64,000 bases of DNA from assembly GCF_905220415.1 (NCBI RefSeq), contig NC_059537.1, forward strand, positions 6,579,622-6,643,621. The letters run 5' to 3'. Both the position numbers and the translations under genes were made by a program. This DNA comes from Colias croceus (lineage: Eukaryota; Arthropoda; Insecta; Lepidoptera; Pieridae). The notes under the pieces are model-generated. The model was not told where the DNA came from. It searched no databases and was given only the letters and a program-made list of their open reading frames with translations. Shown one piece after another: positions 48,065 to 60,543 of the stretch (positions within the stretch are counted from its first letter, which is position 1; each line of letters opens with the position of its first letter).

Positions 48065-50397
48065 TCACGAGATAGCAAACATACCCACACATAAACATTA
48101 ATTTGTCTCATTAATACAAGCAAATAATGGACATTTGAGAAACGACGCCGCACTTAAATTTCGCATTGAATCTTAGCATACACACATACAAAAACACATA
48201 ATAAAAAAGAGTACGATTAAATAATTATTTTGCAAATAACTGTTTGGCAATAGCTAAATCGATCGCAACATAAAATCGAATGCAAATTAATAAATACCTC
48301 ATATCTTGAGCTCTTATCAAACACATTAAATCCACAGTTTAATTCAAAGAACTAGATGTGTTAACATTTTAAACGTGGGCTATAAGAAACATCACTTCAT
48401 TAGGTCAGTTTAGATAAGGGAGTTCCTTACACCTCGTAATATCATGTTGTCCATCGACAGGATTGGCGCAAGGGAACAAGGTGAAACATTTTTAATAACC
48501 TTGATATAGTTTAACGCTCATACCTTTCAGTGATATAAATAAGCTTCAAGTGTGAACCAGCGGCGCCTGCGCAAATCGATTTATAATTGTACAACATAAT
48601 TTGACATGTCATTAACAAGTCTTTTTTTATATTTTTATTATGGCGATTATGATTCGCTACGGTCTGTCATTAAGTATGTAGTAAAAATAGAATTAATTTT
48701 ATGCTCGATTTTATTTTGTTAAGAAAACGTAATCTGGCATGTATCTAGATTACAAGCCATACACGTTATATTTACTTTACTTTTATTATTCAACACGTAA
48801 ATAAGTACGACAAATAATATCACGAAGCCTAATTAAAAGTCATCTTATTCAGAAAGTCTATCTAAATAATTTAATATATTGTTATAAATTAATTCCCAAC
48901 TGGCAACCCGAACCGAGTGGGTGTTTATAAAAATGAGTTGAACAGCGGAGTTGACACACTTTCCGTTAGGCTCTCGGACGTAACGGTCGTTATTGTTGTG
49001 CTAATAATTATTTTGAGTCGATTATTATTTGATTGTTGAAAGTAGACATATAAAGTCATTTTGTAAGGAATAATATTATTATTCATCCAGCAAAATAATA
49101 CAAACTAACTGATATCTGAATCTGTATTACATCCGACATGGCTCACATCTGTCTGCACTACTTAGACATTCCATTATCTGCGGTTCGGAAGCCAAGGCTT
49201 CAGGAAGCACGTACATGTAATATTATTGATTACAGGGTGCGGCGGTCCTGGTCCATTTGAATTTCCAATGAGTTCGTTAGAAACGGCCCGTACACGCCAC
49301 TCGGACAGCCGATAAAAACTTCATTTCTTTTTAGCTGATTGCGCAAGTTAGCTCTTTCACCAAATTACCGTAATGGTACCCCTTTTTGTAAACGATTTGT
49401 ATGAATGTCCGCACTTTGATCAACGAATCTCGTAATGGAATTAATTTTGGTCCTCAATTAGCCATTACGATTATGATATCTTGAGATTTTCTTTTTGTTG
49501 AAAGTAATTTGATACTTAATTGACTTTTATGTAACCATTCAAAGGTCGTAAGTTAAAGGAAACATGTAAGTGAACTTATTTTAGTTAATTTAGCGGTACC
49601 TAACAATAGTGTTGCACGACAAGGGTGGCGGGTGCAAGTTCGCAATCTTAATTAAGGCACGGCGGGCCTACGGGCAAACTTCAATTGCGCTGTCAAAAAT
49701 CCAAAGAATTATACCGATCGTACAATAACTTGTGCGATTTTAGACTTATCGTACGAGTTCAGGCATATTAGCGAATTTATACGTTCAAATGCAATATGCC
49801 GGCGAATCGGGCCGCTAGTTGGACGCTTTTATTAAAAACAGTTTTATTTATTGACGTTTCGAGGGTTGTGTGTATTTTTCTTGCAAAACGATTCTGTTTT
49901 CTAGATATTGTTTCCATTTGAACTAATCTTAACATGCGCAAAAATCGGTCAGTTTTGCGAATAAAAATTTGAAATGCTTTCATGAATACTTTTAATTGTT
50001 ATAAGTAAATGGAACACGTAAATGAGTTATATAATCGTGAATGGTACGCTCTAATCAGTTGAATGCAATAACAATATTTGAATACGACAAAGCAGGCGTG
50101 ATTCCAACTTCCGACTTTTATCGTCATTCTTCATGAACGAACAGTTAAGCTAATTAGCTTTGGCAAATATTATTTCGTTCTATATTAATATAAGCGGTAA
50201 CTTAAATATGAGTTATAAAAAATTTCTTTAATAAGAAATTGCAATATTATGTTAGGTTCTTTGGGTAGGACTTATAAAATATTCCCATCTGAATAAAATC
50301 AGAATGATTAGATACTAGGCGTTTAATATACGTCCTTCCTTTCCTCCTTACCTTTATAATAATATTATCTGTAACATTATTTTTATAATCTTTAACA

Positions 50398-51667
50398 TTA
50401 ACCTCCTGAGACCCAGGATTTTTTTCTCTTTCTTTTGAAATAAAAATTAGCTGTATCTGTTCTAATGCAATTATAGATATTAAAAAAAATGGTAAATAAA
50501 TCTTTCGTGGAAAACTTGGATTTTCTTTATGTCATGTATATATTACAGGGGGTCCCAGTTCCAAGTGTAATAAGTTTATGAAAATGAAGAAAAACTACAT
50601 GTTTTTTTAGTTATTATATTATGTTTTTAAACTTGAATCTAAATAGTTATTATTCTATCCATTGTTCTGTGTCTATTTTTTGTACCTTAGTTCAAAGATA
50701 GGTTTTTAAGGGTGAGAAACGACCAGTTCATGTATTTTGCACCGGCGTGGTGGTGTATTTATATTGTCACGTCCACCCCTAGGTCTTATTTCTAATCCAT
50801 CCTCTCGGTCAGCCTCCCCATAAGCTTGGTCCACGTCATGTGCGTCCCCGAGATGGTCTGACAACAACTGAAGATGACATACATAGTGACGATACTGTTC
50901 TGAAATGACTCATACTCATTGGACGAATGGAAGAAGAATCATGTTCTGGTAATTGGGCGGCTTCATCGGTATCATTTGGGGTATTATCTTCATCTCAAAC
51001 ATTTATTTATTCAATTAGACTTCTTCTAAAAATAATTATGAATCGTCACAACAGTATTCACATTTACCACCGATTCGGAAAGCAGTATCTATGGAGAAGA
51101 ACCGGCAAGAAACTCCATAGGTCCATCATATAGGTCAATATTTGACTCATCCTGTGTTGGTAGATCTCAATATCTTATAATCCTTGGAAATTATAATAAA
51201 ATCTGTAACATAAACTAAAGAATGTCATATAGGTAATACATGGGGCTCTAGTAACCAATACCAATTTGGCAAGAATTGAGACCAAATGTCTTACCAGTAT
51301 GACATAAAAGAAAACATTAATATTTTTCACAAGTTTTAGATTTATCTTACAAAATAACTATTGCAGTTGCAGAAATAATATCTATTATCATTAGATATAC
51401 AAAGATATACTGCAATATACGAATGGTTCCACTAGAAATGTAAGATTACTGACCACGTGTTTGCCGTCGCACATGCCACCGTCAACTTCGAAATGAGAAT
51501 ACTTCAAATAACTGTCACTTATAAAACCAAAAACCGTTTAGTATAGTGGATGACATACCACTACATCGATTTGAGGTATTATTCGCGCATATACGCAAAA
51601 GATGGCGTTGAAATATTTTTTTATTGTTTATGTAATATATATATGACCGCAGGCCCCAGGAGGTTAA
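50398..51667. mobile_element. piggyBac-like non-autonomous element, copy 2
   Basis: Same length, orientation, TTAA flanks and internal LINE fragment as the copy at 46795-48064, with only scattered substitutions and small indels by eye. Two copies 2.3 kb apart, both in clean TTAA sites, imply separate recent insertions of one family rather than a segmental duplication, since the flanking sequences differ. Confidence 0.8.
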
Positions 51668-53702
51668 TTAACATACTATCACGCTGCCATCATATTAAAC
51701 TTTAACAATTTTAGTTAAACGTAGGTAAAACTTATCATTTTCATAAAAATGTATCATAAAATGTTTTACAAATTTTTAAATCTTAAATAGGACGCATCCT
51801 GTGGGAAAAAAGGGAAATACAGCATATATTTTAAAGTGTCATTACAATGTTGTAGGTAAATATCCTAGACTACGAATTTTTTTTATTTATTTTTATTTCA
51901 AGTTTAATACGTTTTTGGTCATCTATGGAGTTGAGACTTGATAATATTGTCATCGGTCGAATCGGCTCGCCTTCCACTGTGGAAATAGTTTGGTCAGAAA
52001 GTCTCGTGTATAAATTAAAAAATTATATAACATAGATATAGCATTAACCGTTACACAATTCATTTGACTCTATTAAGATATTTTATATCAATTTTCAGTT
52101 TTAACAAAAATATACTTAACAAAATCTACAAAAAATCCATTCATCAATTAATTTAATATCTTCCCATTCGCAATATTATCCCATCCATTTATTAACGATT
52201 GATCTCAGGCTTTCGTTATCCGTAAAATAATTTGCAATCTATTTAGTAATTAACATTTAAACTCATTAGAATTTAATTGAATGGTTCAATGAGACTGGTA
52301 TTCGCGAAATGATGCTAGCTAATTGCTTGATCTCGGTAAATTATGAAAATCGTCGACAATCTGCGACGTGTACAAAACAAGACCTCATCTTGCGAGTAAT
52401 ATAGACGTCGGCTTCATAATTGGTGTAATTTTAAAGTGAAATTAACTGTGTATAAATGTCTTGATATATAACTACAGTTTTAGATGAACATTTGCTCCCG
52501 GTATTACCTAAATGTGTTTAATAACTCACTTTGCAGATTTATATTAGAGCTTATGTAAAGATAAGGATTGAATGAAATTAAAATAACGCTAAGTAATATT
52601 ATATTAATCCCGCGTGCTCTTTTCTAGTAAAATTAAATACGTTTCAGTAGAGCCGCAAAGGAACGTACATACATTCCCCGCGGGTTTGCAACGCGTGCAC
52701 TTTACGGCCTCCGTAAGAACGCACAGAGTACGACGCCACCAGAGACTTCTTAAAAAATATTTTGGCAAACTGGACCCTCTAGACGTTCTATCGAAATGCT
52801 CTTCTATTTTATTACCATAGCCACTCGTCTACTTAATAAAATTTATTGACGTCTCAGCGCTCTTGAGAAACCATATTGTGTGTAGGAGTTTTATTGTTTC
52901 GGCATAAACTTAATATGGATTTTCTGCGTCAATTCGACCTTATTTTTGGATTATTTGTATTGAAATATACCCTTGAAAAGAAGATTTGTATACAGTTATA
53001 TGAAACTTGTTAATTAACTTGTTATTTTCGTGTTAATTAATCATGTGACGTGAGATGTTTACGGGCTATACATAAATGCGAGATGTATGTATGTATATCA
53101 TTCATCGTAATTTGATAATGTAGTTATTTTTCTTGCTTTATTATAACCTTTATACACCCTAATTTTCCATATTCACAAAATGCAAATTTCTAAAACAAAA
53201 TATAAAATTTCACATCCTACTAAGCAACAATATTGTCCTATGTTTACGACTACAAAGTCGCAACCATGGCCTTTATAACACCACCCTTAATTGCAAAGGG
53301 GAAACGCAGCTGCAATTATTATTAATTCATGAAGAACTTTCAAAAGGCTGTATACTTACGTGCTCACTTTTATATTATGTTCATAAGCTTTGGCTCATGT
53401 CACCGATGCGCGACGCGTCTGAGAGTGCTTCATTTACTTGGTAATACCATAGTGATCTGAGTACCTAGTGGTACCTAGCTTATGTAGGTTAATGAGGCCG
53501 CCACTAATTCATATTATAGTCAAGGTGTGCTTACTGAAGTGCAATCGGCTGAGGAGATTTATAATGTGACCTTGTTACTTTTATATTGGCTTGAGTGAAT
53601 TTTCATGAATATTTCATGAAATGAAAGAGGGTTGGTCGCTTATTTCTTAAGTTTTTTTAAAATGACTATAATTCGATCGGTGAATAGCATAAGAGGTACT
53701 AG

Positions 53703-54183
53703 TTAACTCAATTGAGTATTTGAATAAAAAAAAATTATTGATTTTTTTTATGTATTTTAAAACCTTATTATTAATAAGTAATATTGATATTTAATGCAAA
53801 AAACTCAAAAAAAATTTTTTTCAATTGATTATATTTATAAGCAATTAAAAATTGATGAAATTTAAATTAAAATCACGTGACTATAAATGCGTCATGACTG
53901 GTCACCATAGGTGTGACGTCAAAATGTTTTAGTTGTATACGTTTTTCTATCAACTGCAATGTGTGAAAACTAACATTATGACGTCACACGCGTCCGGGTG
54001 ACGCTTCGGGAGTTGTCGGTGTGTTTTCGGTACTGGATTCAAAGACTAATTTTTATTTTGAAATAACTTGTGAATTATTGCAAAAAAAAAATTTTAAAAA
54101 ATAGTTTTGTTATAAAACTAATATAATATAATCTTTCAATTTAGCACAAAAAAAAATTTATTCAAATACTCAATTGTTCTTAA
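53703..54183. mobile_element. TTAA-flanked MITE-like inverted repeat
   Basis: TTAA at 53703 and 54180. Terminal repeats CAATTGAGTATTTGAATAAA (53709) and its complement ending at 54175 sit 2-3 nt inside the TTAA. The interior is A/T-tract rich with two 'gacgtca' motifs. Non-coding. piggyBac type is possible but the ends are not standard. Confidence 0.55.
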
Positions 54184-54457
54184 TTTTATGTCAAAATATG
54201 TGTAGGTTTACCTGCTAGTACCAAAAATTAATTAACAAACCATACAGATTTCTTGATTGATAATCTTTTGATAAGAGTATAGTTTTATAGAATAACAAAT
54301 GGTAATTTTAATTTGAGATTCTGTGAAATTTTGGATAAATTTCTACATTCGATGTTTTTGGAACGCAATAAACACAAGGCGAGACGCCTTCTTTTATCCC
54401 CTATTTGAGCATAATTGAATCAAAATAATCCCTGGAATATTTAGAAATTAAAGACTT

Positions 54458-54518
54458 TTTAACGGATTTTAAACGCGATTTAATCATTATATTATTTTCC
54501 CGACGTTTCGAACACTTA
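54458..54518. repeat. Short dispersed repeat shared with 37161-37240
   Basis: Diverged copy of the 37-kb fragment, with 'aacggattttaaacgcgatt' and 'cgacgtttcgaacactt'. Confidence 0.4.
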
Positions 54519-55516
54519 ATGTATAATACTCGCGTAAAATCAAACCCTAGAAAATACTATCCCTGGAATAATTAATTAATCGTACATTTTACTAGCGCTT
54601 AATGTAATACCATTAGAAGAAGGTAAATTTTTGAAGTAAATATTTTTGTGTAAAAATGAGAAAGTTAATTAAAATTCTGTTTACATTTGGTGATGGATAT
54701 TTGTTCCTTTCACACCACGAGTTTATTTATGAAAATGGATGTTTGAACACGCAAAAGGTATGAATTTGTAAATACACATAGCTCAGTAGAATATTTAACT
54801 TTTTTGCGATCTAGTAAGGTTCAGTAATATCACATACAAAATCTGTAATATATTAAAATCCTGTTGTAAAATTTTTCATATGAAGAATTATTATTATACA
54901 AATTGAATGCAGTACTTCTAAAAACTGTAATTTATTTCTATTGATCAATGAATTTAACTCTACCAAATACTATCAAATGAAACCTAGCCGTTTCTTGAAT
55001 ATGTTGTTACAGTCAAAACCCTGAACCAGTCAATAACGTTATTGACCGGTAAAATCAGTTAATAAGGATATTGACTAAGGGCGTCGGTTAATATCCTTAT
55101 TAACTGATTTTATCTGATTAAACCAGTTAATAACGTTATTGACTAAGGGCATCGGTCAATATCCTTATTAACTGATTTTAAGTCGAGACATCTAGTCAAT
55201 ATAGGTTTTAACCGACGTGCCCAGTCAAAACTCATAAAAAGTTAAGGACGTTAGTGAAATTATACTAGAAAGTCATTTAAAAAGGTTCATAAAACTTTTT
55301 AGAGTGCAATATTTAAGAGTTTTATGTTTTATTAATTAATTCGGGGTATTGTTTGTAAACTGCAACCACGCGAGAATACGTGCCCCAAAATATTTTTGAA
55401 GATGGCAATTGTGTTTTAATAACAACTAGGTTTCCGCCCGCAGCTTCGCCTGCGCAGTCAAAGAAAAACCGCATAGTTCCCGTTCCCGTAGGATTTCCGG
55501 GATTGCGTTAGTTTCT

Positions 55517-55984
55517 GATTTGATGGAGTGACCTGCAGGTGTACTTCGAAGACTGCTACTGGATCTAATAGATCTAATAGACGAGTAGAGCTAGGAATGC
55601 CGAGTTTGGGCTCGTTTTGTTAGTTATGTCGAGACCTTACCTCCGGACTTGATGGAGTGACCTGCAGGTGTACTTCGAAGACTGCTACTGGAACTAATAG
55701 ACGAGTAGAGCTAGGTGTGCCGAGTTTGGGCTTGTTTTGTTAGTTACATTGAGACCTTACCTCCGGACTTGATGGAATGATCTGCAGCTGGTGTACTTCG
55801 AAGACTGCTACTGGAATTTATAGACGAGTAGAGCTAGGTGTGCCGAGATTGGGCTCGTTTTGTTAGTAACGTTGAGACCTTACCAGACTTGATGGAGTGA
55901 CCTGCAGGTGTACTTCGAAGACTGCTACTGGAACTATTATACGAGTAAAGCTAGGTGTGCCGAGTTTAGGCTCGTTTTGTTAGT
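55517..55984. repeat. Tandem array, four units of about 119 bp (left arm)
   Basis: Units begin near 'gacttgatggagtgacct', contain 'gtacttcgaagactgctact' and 'gagtagagctagg', and end 'ctcgttttgttagt'. The first unit has a 'atctaatag' duplication, and the third has a small insertion near 'ctgcagctgg'. Confidence 0.75.
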
Positions 55985-56029
55985 ACCTGCTGGTCACTCC
56001 ATCAAGTCCGGAGGTAAGGTCTCAACATA

Positions 56030-56485
56030 ACTAACAAAACGAGCCCAAACTCGGCACACCTAGCTTTACTCGTATAATAGTTCCAGTAGCAGTCTTCGAA
56101 GTACACCTGCAGGTCACTCCATCAAGTCCAGAGGTAAGGTCTCAACGTCACTAACAAAACGAGCCCAAACTCGGCACACCTAGCTCTACTCGTCTATTAG
56201 TTCCAGTAGCAGTCTTCGAAGTACACCTGCAGGTCACTCCATCAAGTCCGGAGGTAAGGTCTCAACATAACTAACAAAATGAGCCCAAACTCGGCACACC
56301 TAGCTCTAATCATCTATTAGTTCCAGTAGCAGTCTTCGAAGTACACCTGCAGGTCACTCCATCAAGTCCGGAGGTAAGGTCTCGACATAACTAACAAAAC
56401 GAGCCCAAACTCGGCAATCCTAGCTCTACTCGTCTATTAGATCCAGTAGCAGTCTTCGAAGTACACCTGCAGGTTACTCCATCAA
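56030..56485. repeat. Tandem array, four inverted units of about 119 bp (right arm)
   Basis: Reverse-complement counterpart of the array at 55517-55984. The units match the left ones pairwise in order (for example the 'cgtataatag' variant next to the centre on both sides), so the arms were formed by inverted duplication of a whole array. Confidence 0.75.
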
Positions 56486-57619
56486 ATCAGAAACTAACGC
56501 AATCCCGGAAATCCCACGGGAACGGGAACTATGCGGTTTTTCTTTGACTGCGCGGGCGAAGCTGCGGGCGGAAACCTAGTTATTATTAAAACACAATTGC
56601 CATCTTCAAAAATATTTTGGGGCACGTATTCTCGCGTGGTTGCAGTTTACAAACAATACCCCGAATTAATTAATAAAACATAAAACTCTTAAATATTGCA
56701 CTCTAAAAAGTTTTATGAACCTTTTTAAATGACTTTCTAGTATAATTTCACTAACGTCCTTAACTTTTTATGAGTTTTGACTGGGCACGTCAGGGCAGTC
56801 ACGTTAAAACCTATATTGACTAGATGTCTCGACTTAAAATCAGTTAATAAGGATATTGACCGATGCCCTTAGTCAATAACGTTATTAACTGGTTTAATCA
56901 GATAAAATCAGTTAATAAGTATATTAACCGACGCCCTTAGTCAATATCCTTATTAACCGATTTTACCGGTCAATAACGTTATTGACTGGTTCAGGATTTT
57001 GACTGTAACATATATATCAATTTATCCTCTGTTTCAGGCATCACTAAAAGCTTAAGCAAGATAAACAATGTTTTAAGTAAACAATATCCATTTACTCAAC
57101 ACTCCAAAATCATTGCTTGTAATGTAAATGAAATACATAATATCTACTAGTTACCTATTGGCTATGTTATTAGTATCAATGATCGAGCTAAAGGAACCCT
57201 CTAACTTTGAGTTAACTTCCTATCTTGTTTGATTCTCCGAACAATTAAATCCATGCAACTTTATTCATAAAATAATTGCATGCAATTCTTTATTTTATTA
57301 CATTACACGTACCTCCGGAATAAATTTGCCTGTGATAAAATTTAACGTGAAACCTTTACATTAATCTCAGTGTAACTTGATTTAAATATACACAGGAACG
57401 ATACTTTTTTAAATAAATTTTCACATTCCAATCAATTTTAAACAGGCTTCATTTTGGTGCGGTAATTATTTTTTTATTTATTGTTCTTTTAAATTTTTTC
57501 AATGTAAACTGATCTTGAAACATATATCTTGGTTTTATAACATTCACCTTACAATTGTAAAGTTTCAAACTAATAAAAAAAATGTTTAAGACAAGATTAT
57601 AATTTTGATAAGATTCATT

Positions 57620-58054
57620 ATCCCACCAAAAACATTTTCATGTAAAATGTTGCCAAGGCGAGCCCATATGACTCGCACTGTCAAAAAGTTATCAGATCTC
57701 ATGTAGAGCCAAGCTTCTAACACTACACGCCCTAACTCTACAAGGCCTAACTTCACAAACTCTACACCTTAGTCAAAATATGTGGCTTGGCCATTTCGCT
57801 ACATTCACATCGGCGTAAGGTGAAAAATTTATTCACTGTTCATTACTTTTGTGTTATACAATAGTTCTTGTAGTAACGAACGGCCAAGCCACATATTTTG
57901 ACTAAGGTGTAGAGTTTGTGAAGTTAGGCCTTGTAGAGTTAGGGCGTGTAGTGTTAGAAGCTTGGCTCTACATGAGATCTGATAACTTTTTGACAGTGCG
58001 AGTCATATGGGCTCGCCTTGGCAACATTTTACATGAAAATGTTTTTGGTGGGAT
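57620..58054. mobile_element. Foldback MITE, 173-bp arms
   Basis: Perfect or near-perfect arms 57620-57792 and 57882-58054 with an 89-bp loop. Termini ATCCCACCAAAAACATTTTC and complement, flanked on both sides by TTCATT (possible target duplication). It shares only the outer ~16 bp with the 12877-13493 element; the arms are unrelated inside. Confidence 0.85.
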
Positions 58055-58494
58055 TTCATTTCTTTTTGTAAGTTGTTTGTAACAAATTTTTTTATTTCTT
58101 TTTTTTTGGGTGTATTTCTAGCACATCAGAGACGCCTTTTTTTATAGCCCACTCTTTTGTCAAGGACAATTTTTTTATTTTTAGCTACTGTGTGGACGTA
58201 AGAGGCAGGAGACGTTCGCAACACTTCTATTCATTCATATTTATATGATCTGATCTGAAGTATATGTATCAATATAATATGTCGATTAAATTTTTTTTTT
58301 AACAAGGATTACCTACATACATATATAATATATATATCTAGGGGAACCAAGTTTTAGATTATTAGATTAGACCTCTAGCGTCATCAAAATTTAATTTAAA
58401 ATTACAGGTCTCATACAAACTCCCATCCCCTAGTTTAAGGGGTTGGGGGATGAAAGTTACAAGTTTTATAATTTTTTTGTTGTTTATGTGCTAA

Positions 58495-58820
58495 TACTAG
58501 CTTACATACAAAATTTCAGCTTTCTAGGACATTAGCAAATACCTTAAGAATTTTGATGATCATCAGTGAGTCAGTGACGAAATTAGCGTTTTTTAGATAT
58601 AAATAAAATGTGAAGTATAAAAGCTAATGTAATTAAAACTTAATATGTTCAATAAGTCCGCTATTGACAATATATCCCGAAAATTTTGTTGATCTAGCAT
58701 AATCCAAACCCAAGTTATGAGGGTTCAAAAAAACGTCGAAGCGCTTCGAGAAAAGGTAGGTAGTGCCCGTGCGCTTCACTTTCGCTTGGCTCGTCTTGGC
58801 GGGGGCACTACCGTGCCCCC
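58495..58820. repeat. Dispersed repeat fragment shared with 14390-14720
   Basis: Contains 'cagctttctaggacat', 'cagtgagtcagtgacg', 'aagttatgagggttc' and a GC-rich end with 'tcgcttggctcgtcttgg', in the same order as in the 14-kb copy. Confidence 0.45.
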
Positions 58821-60183
58821 AGATATTGTATCAAATGTTGTGTGAACTTTACTCTACAATTAGAAACTGCTACTAGGTACCGGACTTTGTACCTACATAT
58901 TTTTCTGTAGCACATGCCTAGCTTAAGGTCCTTATAACCCCATAGCGTAATCGTATGTAAATGTGTTATTGACCTCGATGGGAAATGTCGCAGTGGTAAC
59001 CCAGAGTTTGAAATAGATGGGTCGGATTATACCAATGGACTATAGACCCTGTGTGCGACTTAAGTTGTACGAGCACGTCCAATGTACCTAATCGTTTGTT
59101 AATTCGACCTATAGAGTACTTTCGATTTGGTAATTTTTCTTCAAACCTTTTTTTATGAACACAGTATGTAGTGTGCTGTAAGCATTATATTATGTATGTT
59201 AAGCATTTTACTATCCGATTTGATTGTTTTTGGTAACATCGCTGATAAAAAAAGATAGAGAAAGACCATTTCGAGGACACAGCTCTATAAAGTAATCCAT
59301 ATCCCCTTTACAACCCTAATAAAAATAAGAAACACTCTGTCGTAGGAAACCCTGATTCGTATAATTACTATAACGTATAAGCTTACGTTTCAATGATCTA
59401 GTTGCAGCGGAAACATTTAGTATTGAGCTTAATAATTAACACCCATATATTTTATAGAATCCAAGTGAAACCAGACATGATTGTTTATTAATGATACACT
59501 AAAAGGAGTTTGCGGCGCGAAACGCCATGTTATTAAGTAATATTACGACGGCATAACAGTATTAGATTATAGTTAAGCTTTTAGTACTTTATTAATAATT
59601 CACAAATTTAATGGTTTTATCATGACCAACGCTCTACATTTAATCTCATATTATCACTAAAGGGATGTTGTTTGTCTTAAAGCTTTTACTTAGGGATTAA
59701 GCAATTTAGCCTTCGATTAAAGAAAATTTTCATTACATAGAATGTTTCAGTCTCATTTTTCACCGTTATTCTCTAAAATCTTAGCTCTTTATATTAGAAA
59801 CTAATAGATTACCCTCAAATAAAACACGTACAAATACGAGTATCTCACTCGAACTGAATAAAAATCAAATTAAAAATTCAACTCTATTCATAGAACTCAC
59901 AATGAATTGACGGAAATCTTTTCTATATAAACAAGGACAAAAAAACTGCGAAGACCATTCAAAAGAGTCGTCCGGTCAAAACCAATAAGCAAATGAATAG
60001 CCGCCGTCTTCGCTGACATTTTGTTATCGGTCAGACGATGCATTTAGATAGAACTTCCCGACCTAAGGTGCGGGACACATAGAAAATAGATTATTCCTTG
60101 GCTGTGAAGATATTCATGTATTTGGAATTTTTAACGGTTTGTTTTAAGCGGGTTAAAGTGATCATTTGCAAACGCACGCTCTA

Positions 60184-60372
60184 TCCTACTAATATTATAA
60201 ATGCGTAAGTTTGTGAGGATGGATGGATAGAGGTTTGTTATTCTTTCACGCAAATACTATTCACAATGAAATTTGGTATGTAGGTAGCTGGAGACCCAGA
60301 AATCCCACAGGAACGGGAATTATGCGGTTTTTTCTTAAGAAAATGCGGGTGAAGCCGCGGACGGAAATCTAG
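60184..60372 (+). mobile_element. Non-autonomous Helitron
   Basis: A|TCCTACTAATATTATAAATG at 60184, hairpin GCGGGTGAAGCCGCGGAC and CTAG|T at 60369-60372. Same family as the copies at 24943 and 25936. Confidence 0.75.
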
Positions 60373-60381
60373 TTGTGCTTA

Positions 60382-60543
60382 TCTTATATATAAAATTCTC
60401 GTGTCACAATGTTAGTCTGCATACTCCTCCGAAACGGCTGGACCGATTCTCATGAAATTTTCTGTGTATATCGGGTAAGTCTGAGAATCGGCCAACATCT
60501 ATTTTTCATATGTACCACGGGCGAAGCCGGGGCGGACCGCTAG
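60382..60543 (+). mobile_element. Non-autonomous Helitron, second family
   Basis: A|TCTTATATATAAAATTCTC at 60382, 3' hairpin CGGGCGAAGCCGGGGCG and CTAG|T at 60540-60543. Same family as those at 5011, 5304 and 38365. It begins only 9 bp after the end of the previous Helitron. Confidence 0.75.

Larger units (their letters stand above)
55006..57009. mobile_element. 2-kb foldback (palindromic) element
   Basis: Long inverted repeat: left arm about 55006-55984, right arm about 56030-57009, with a central spacer of about 45 bp. Ends read GTTACAGTCAAAA and TTTTGACTGTAAC. Each arm has an outer zone of repeated 'gtcaataacgttattgac' and 'ttaataaggatattgac' motifs. A unique zone follows, then a Helitron 3'-end-like segment (CTAG at 55426-55429 and 56576-56579), then four tandem units of about 119 bp. 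No ORF. Resembles foldback transposons in organisation; origin of the family unknown. Confidence 0.8.

Noticed and set aside
47324..51133. Two similar 68-residue plus-strand frames (47324-47530, 50927-51133) as a duplicated small gene
   Set aside because: Both lie inside the piggyBac-like copies and run into the embedded LINE tail. The similarity is explained by transposon copies.
52614..52820. 68-residue frame in a GC-richer stretch
   Set aside because: No recognisable motif, no signal peptide and no convincing splice sites.
55517..56485. CRISPR-like array from the regular repeats
   Set aside because: Units are contiguous tandem copies without spacers, in mirrored arms, and the host is a eukaryote.
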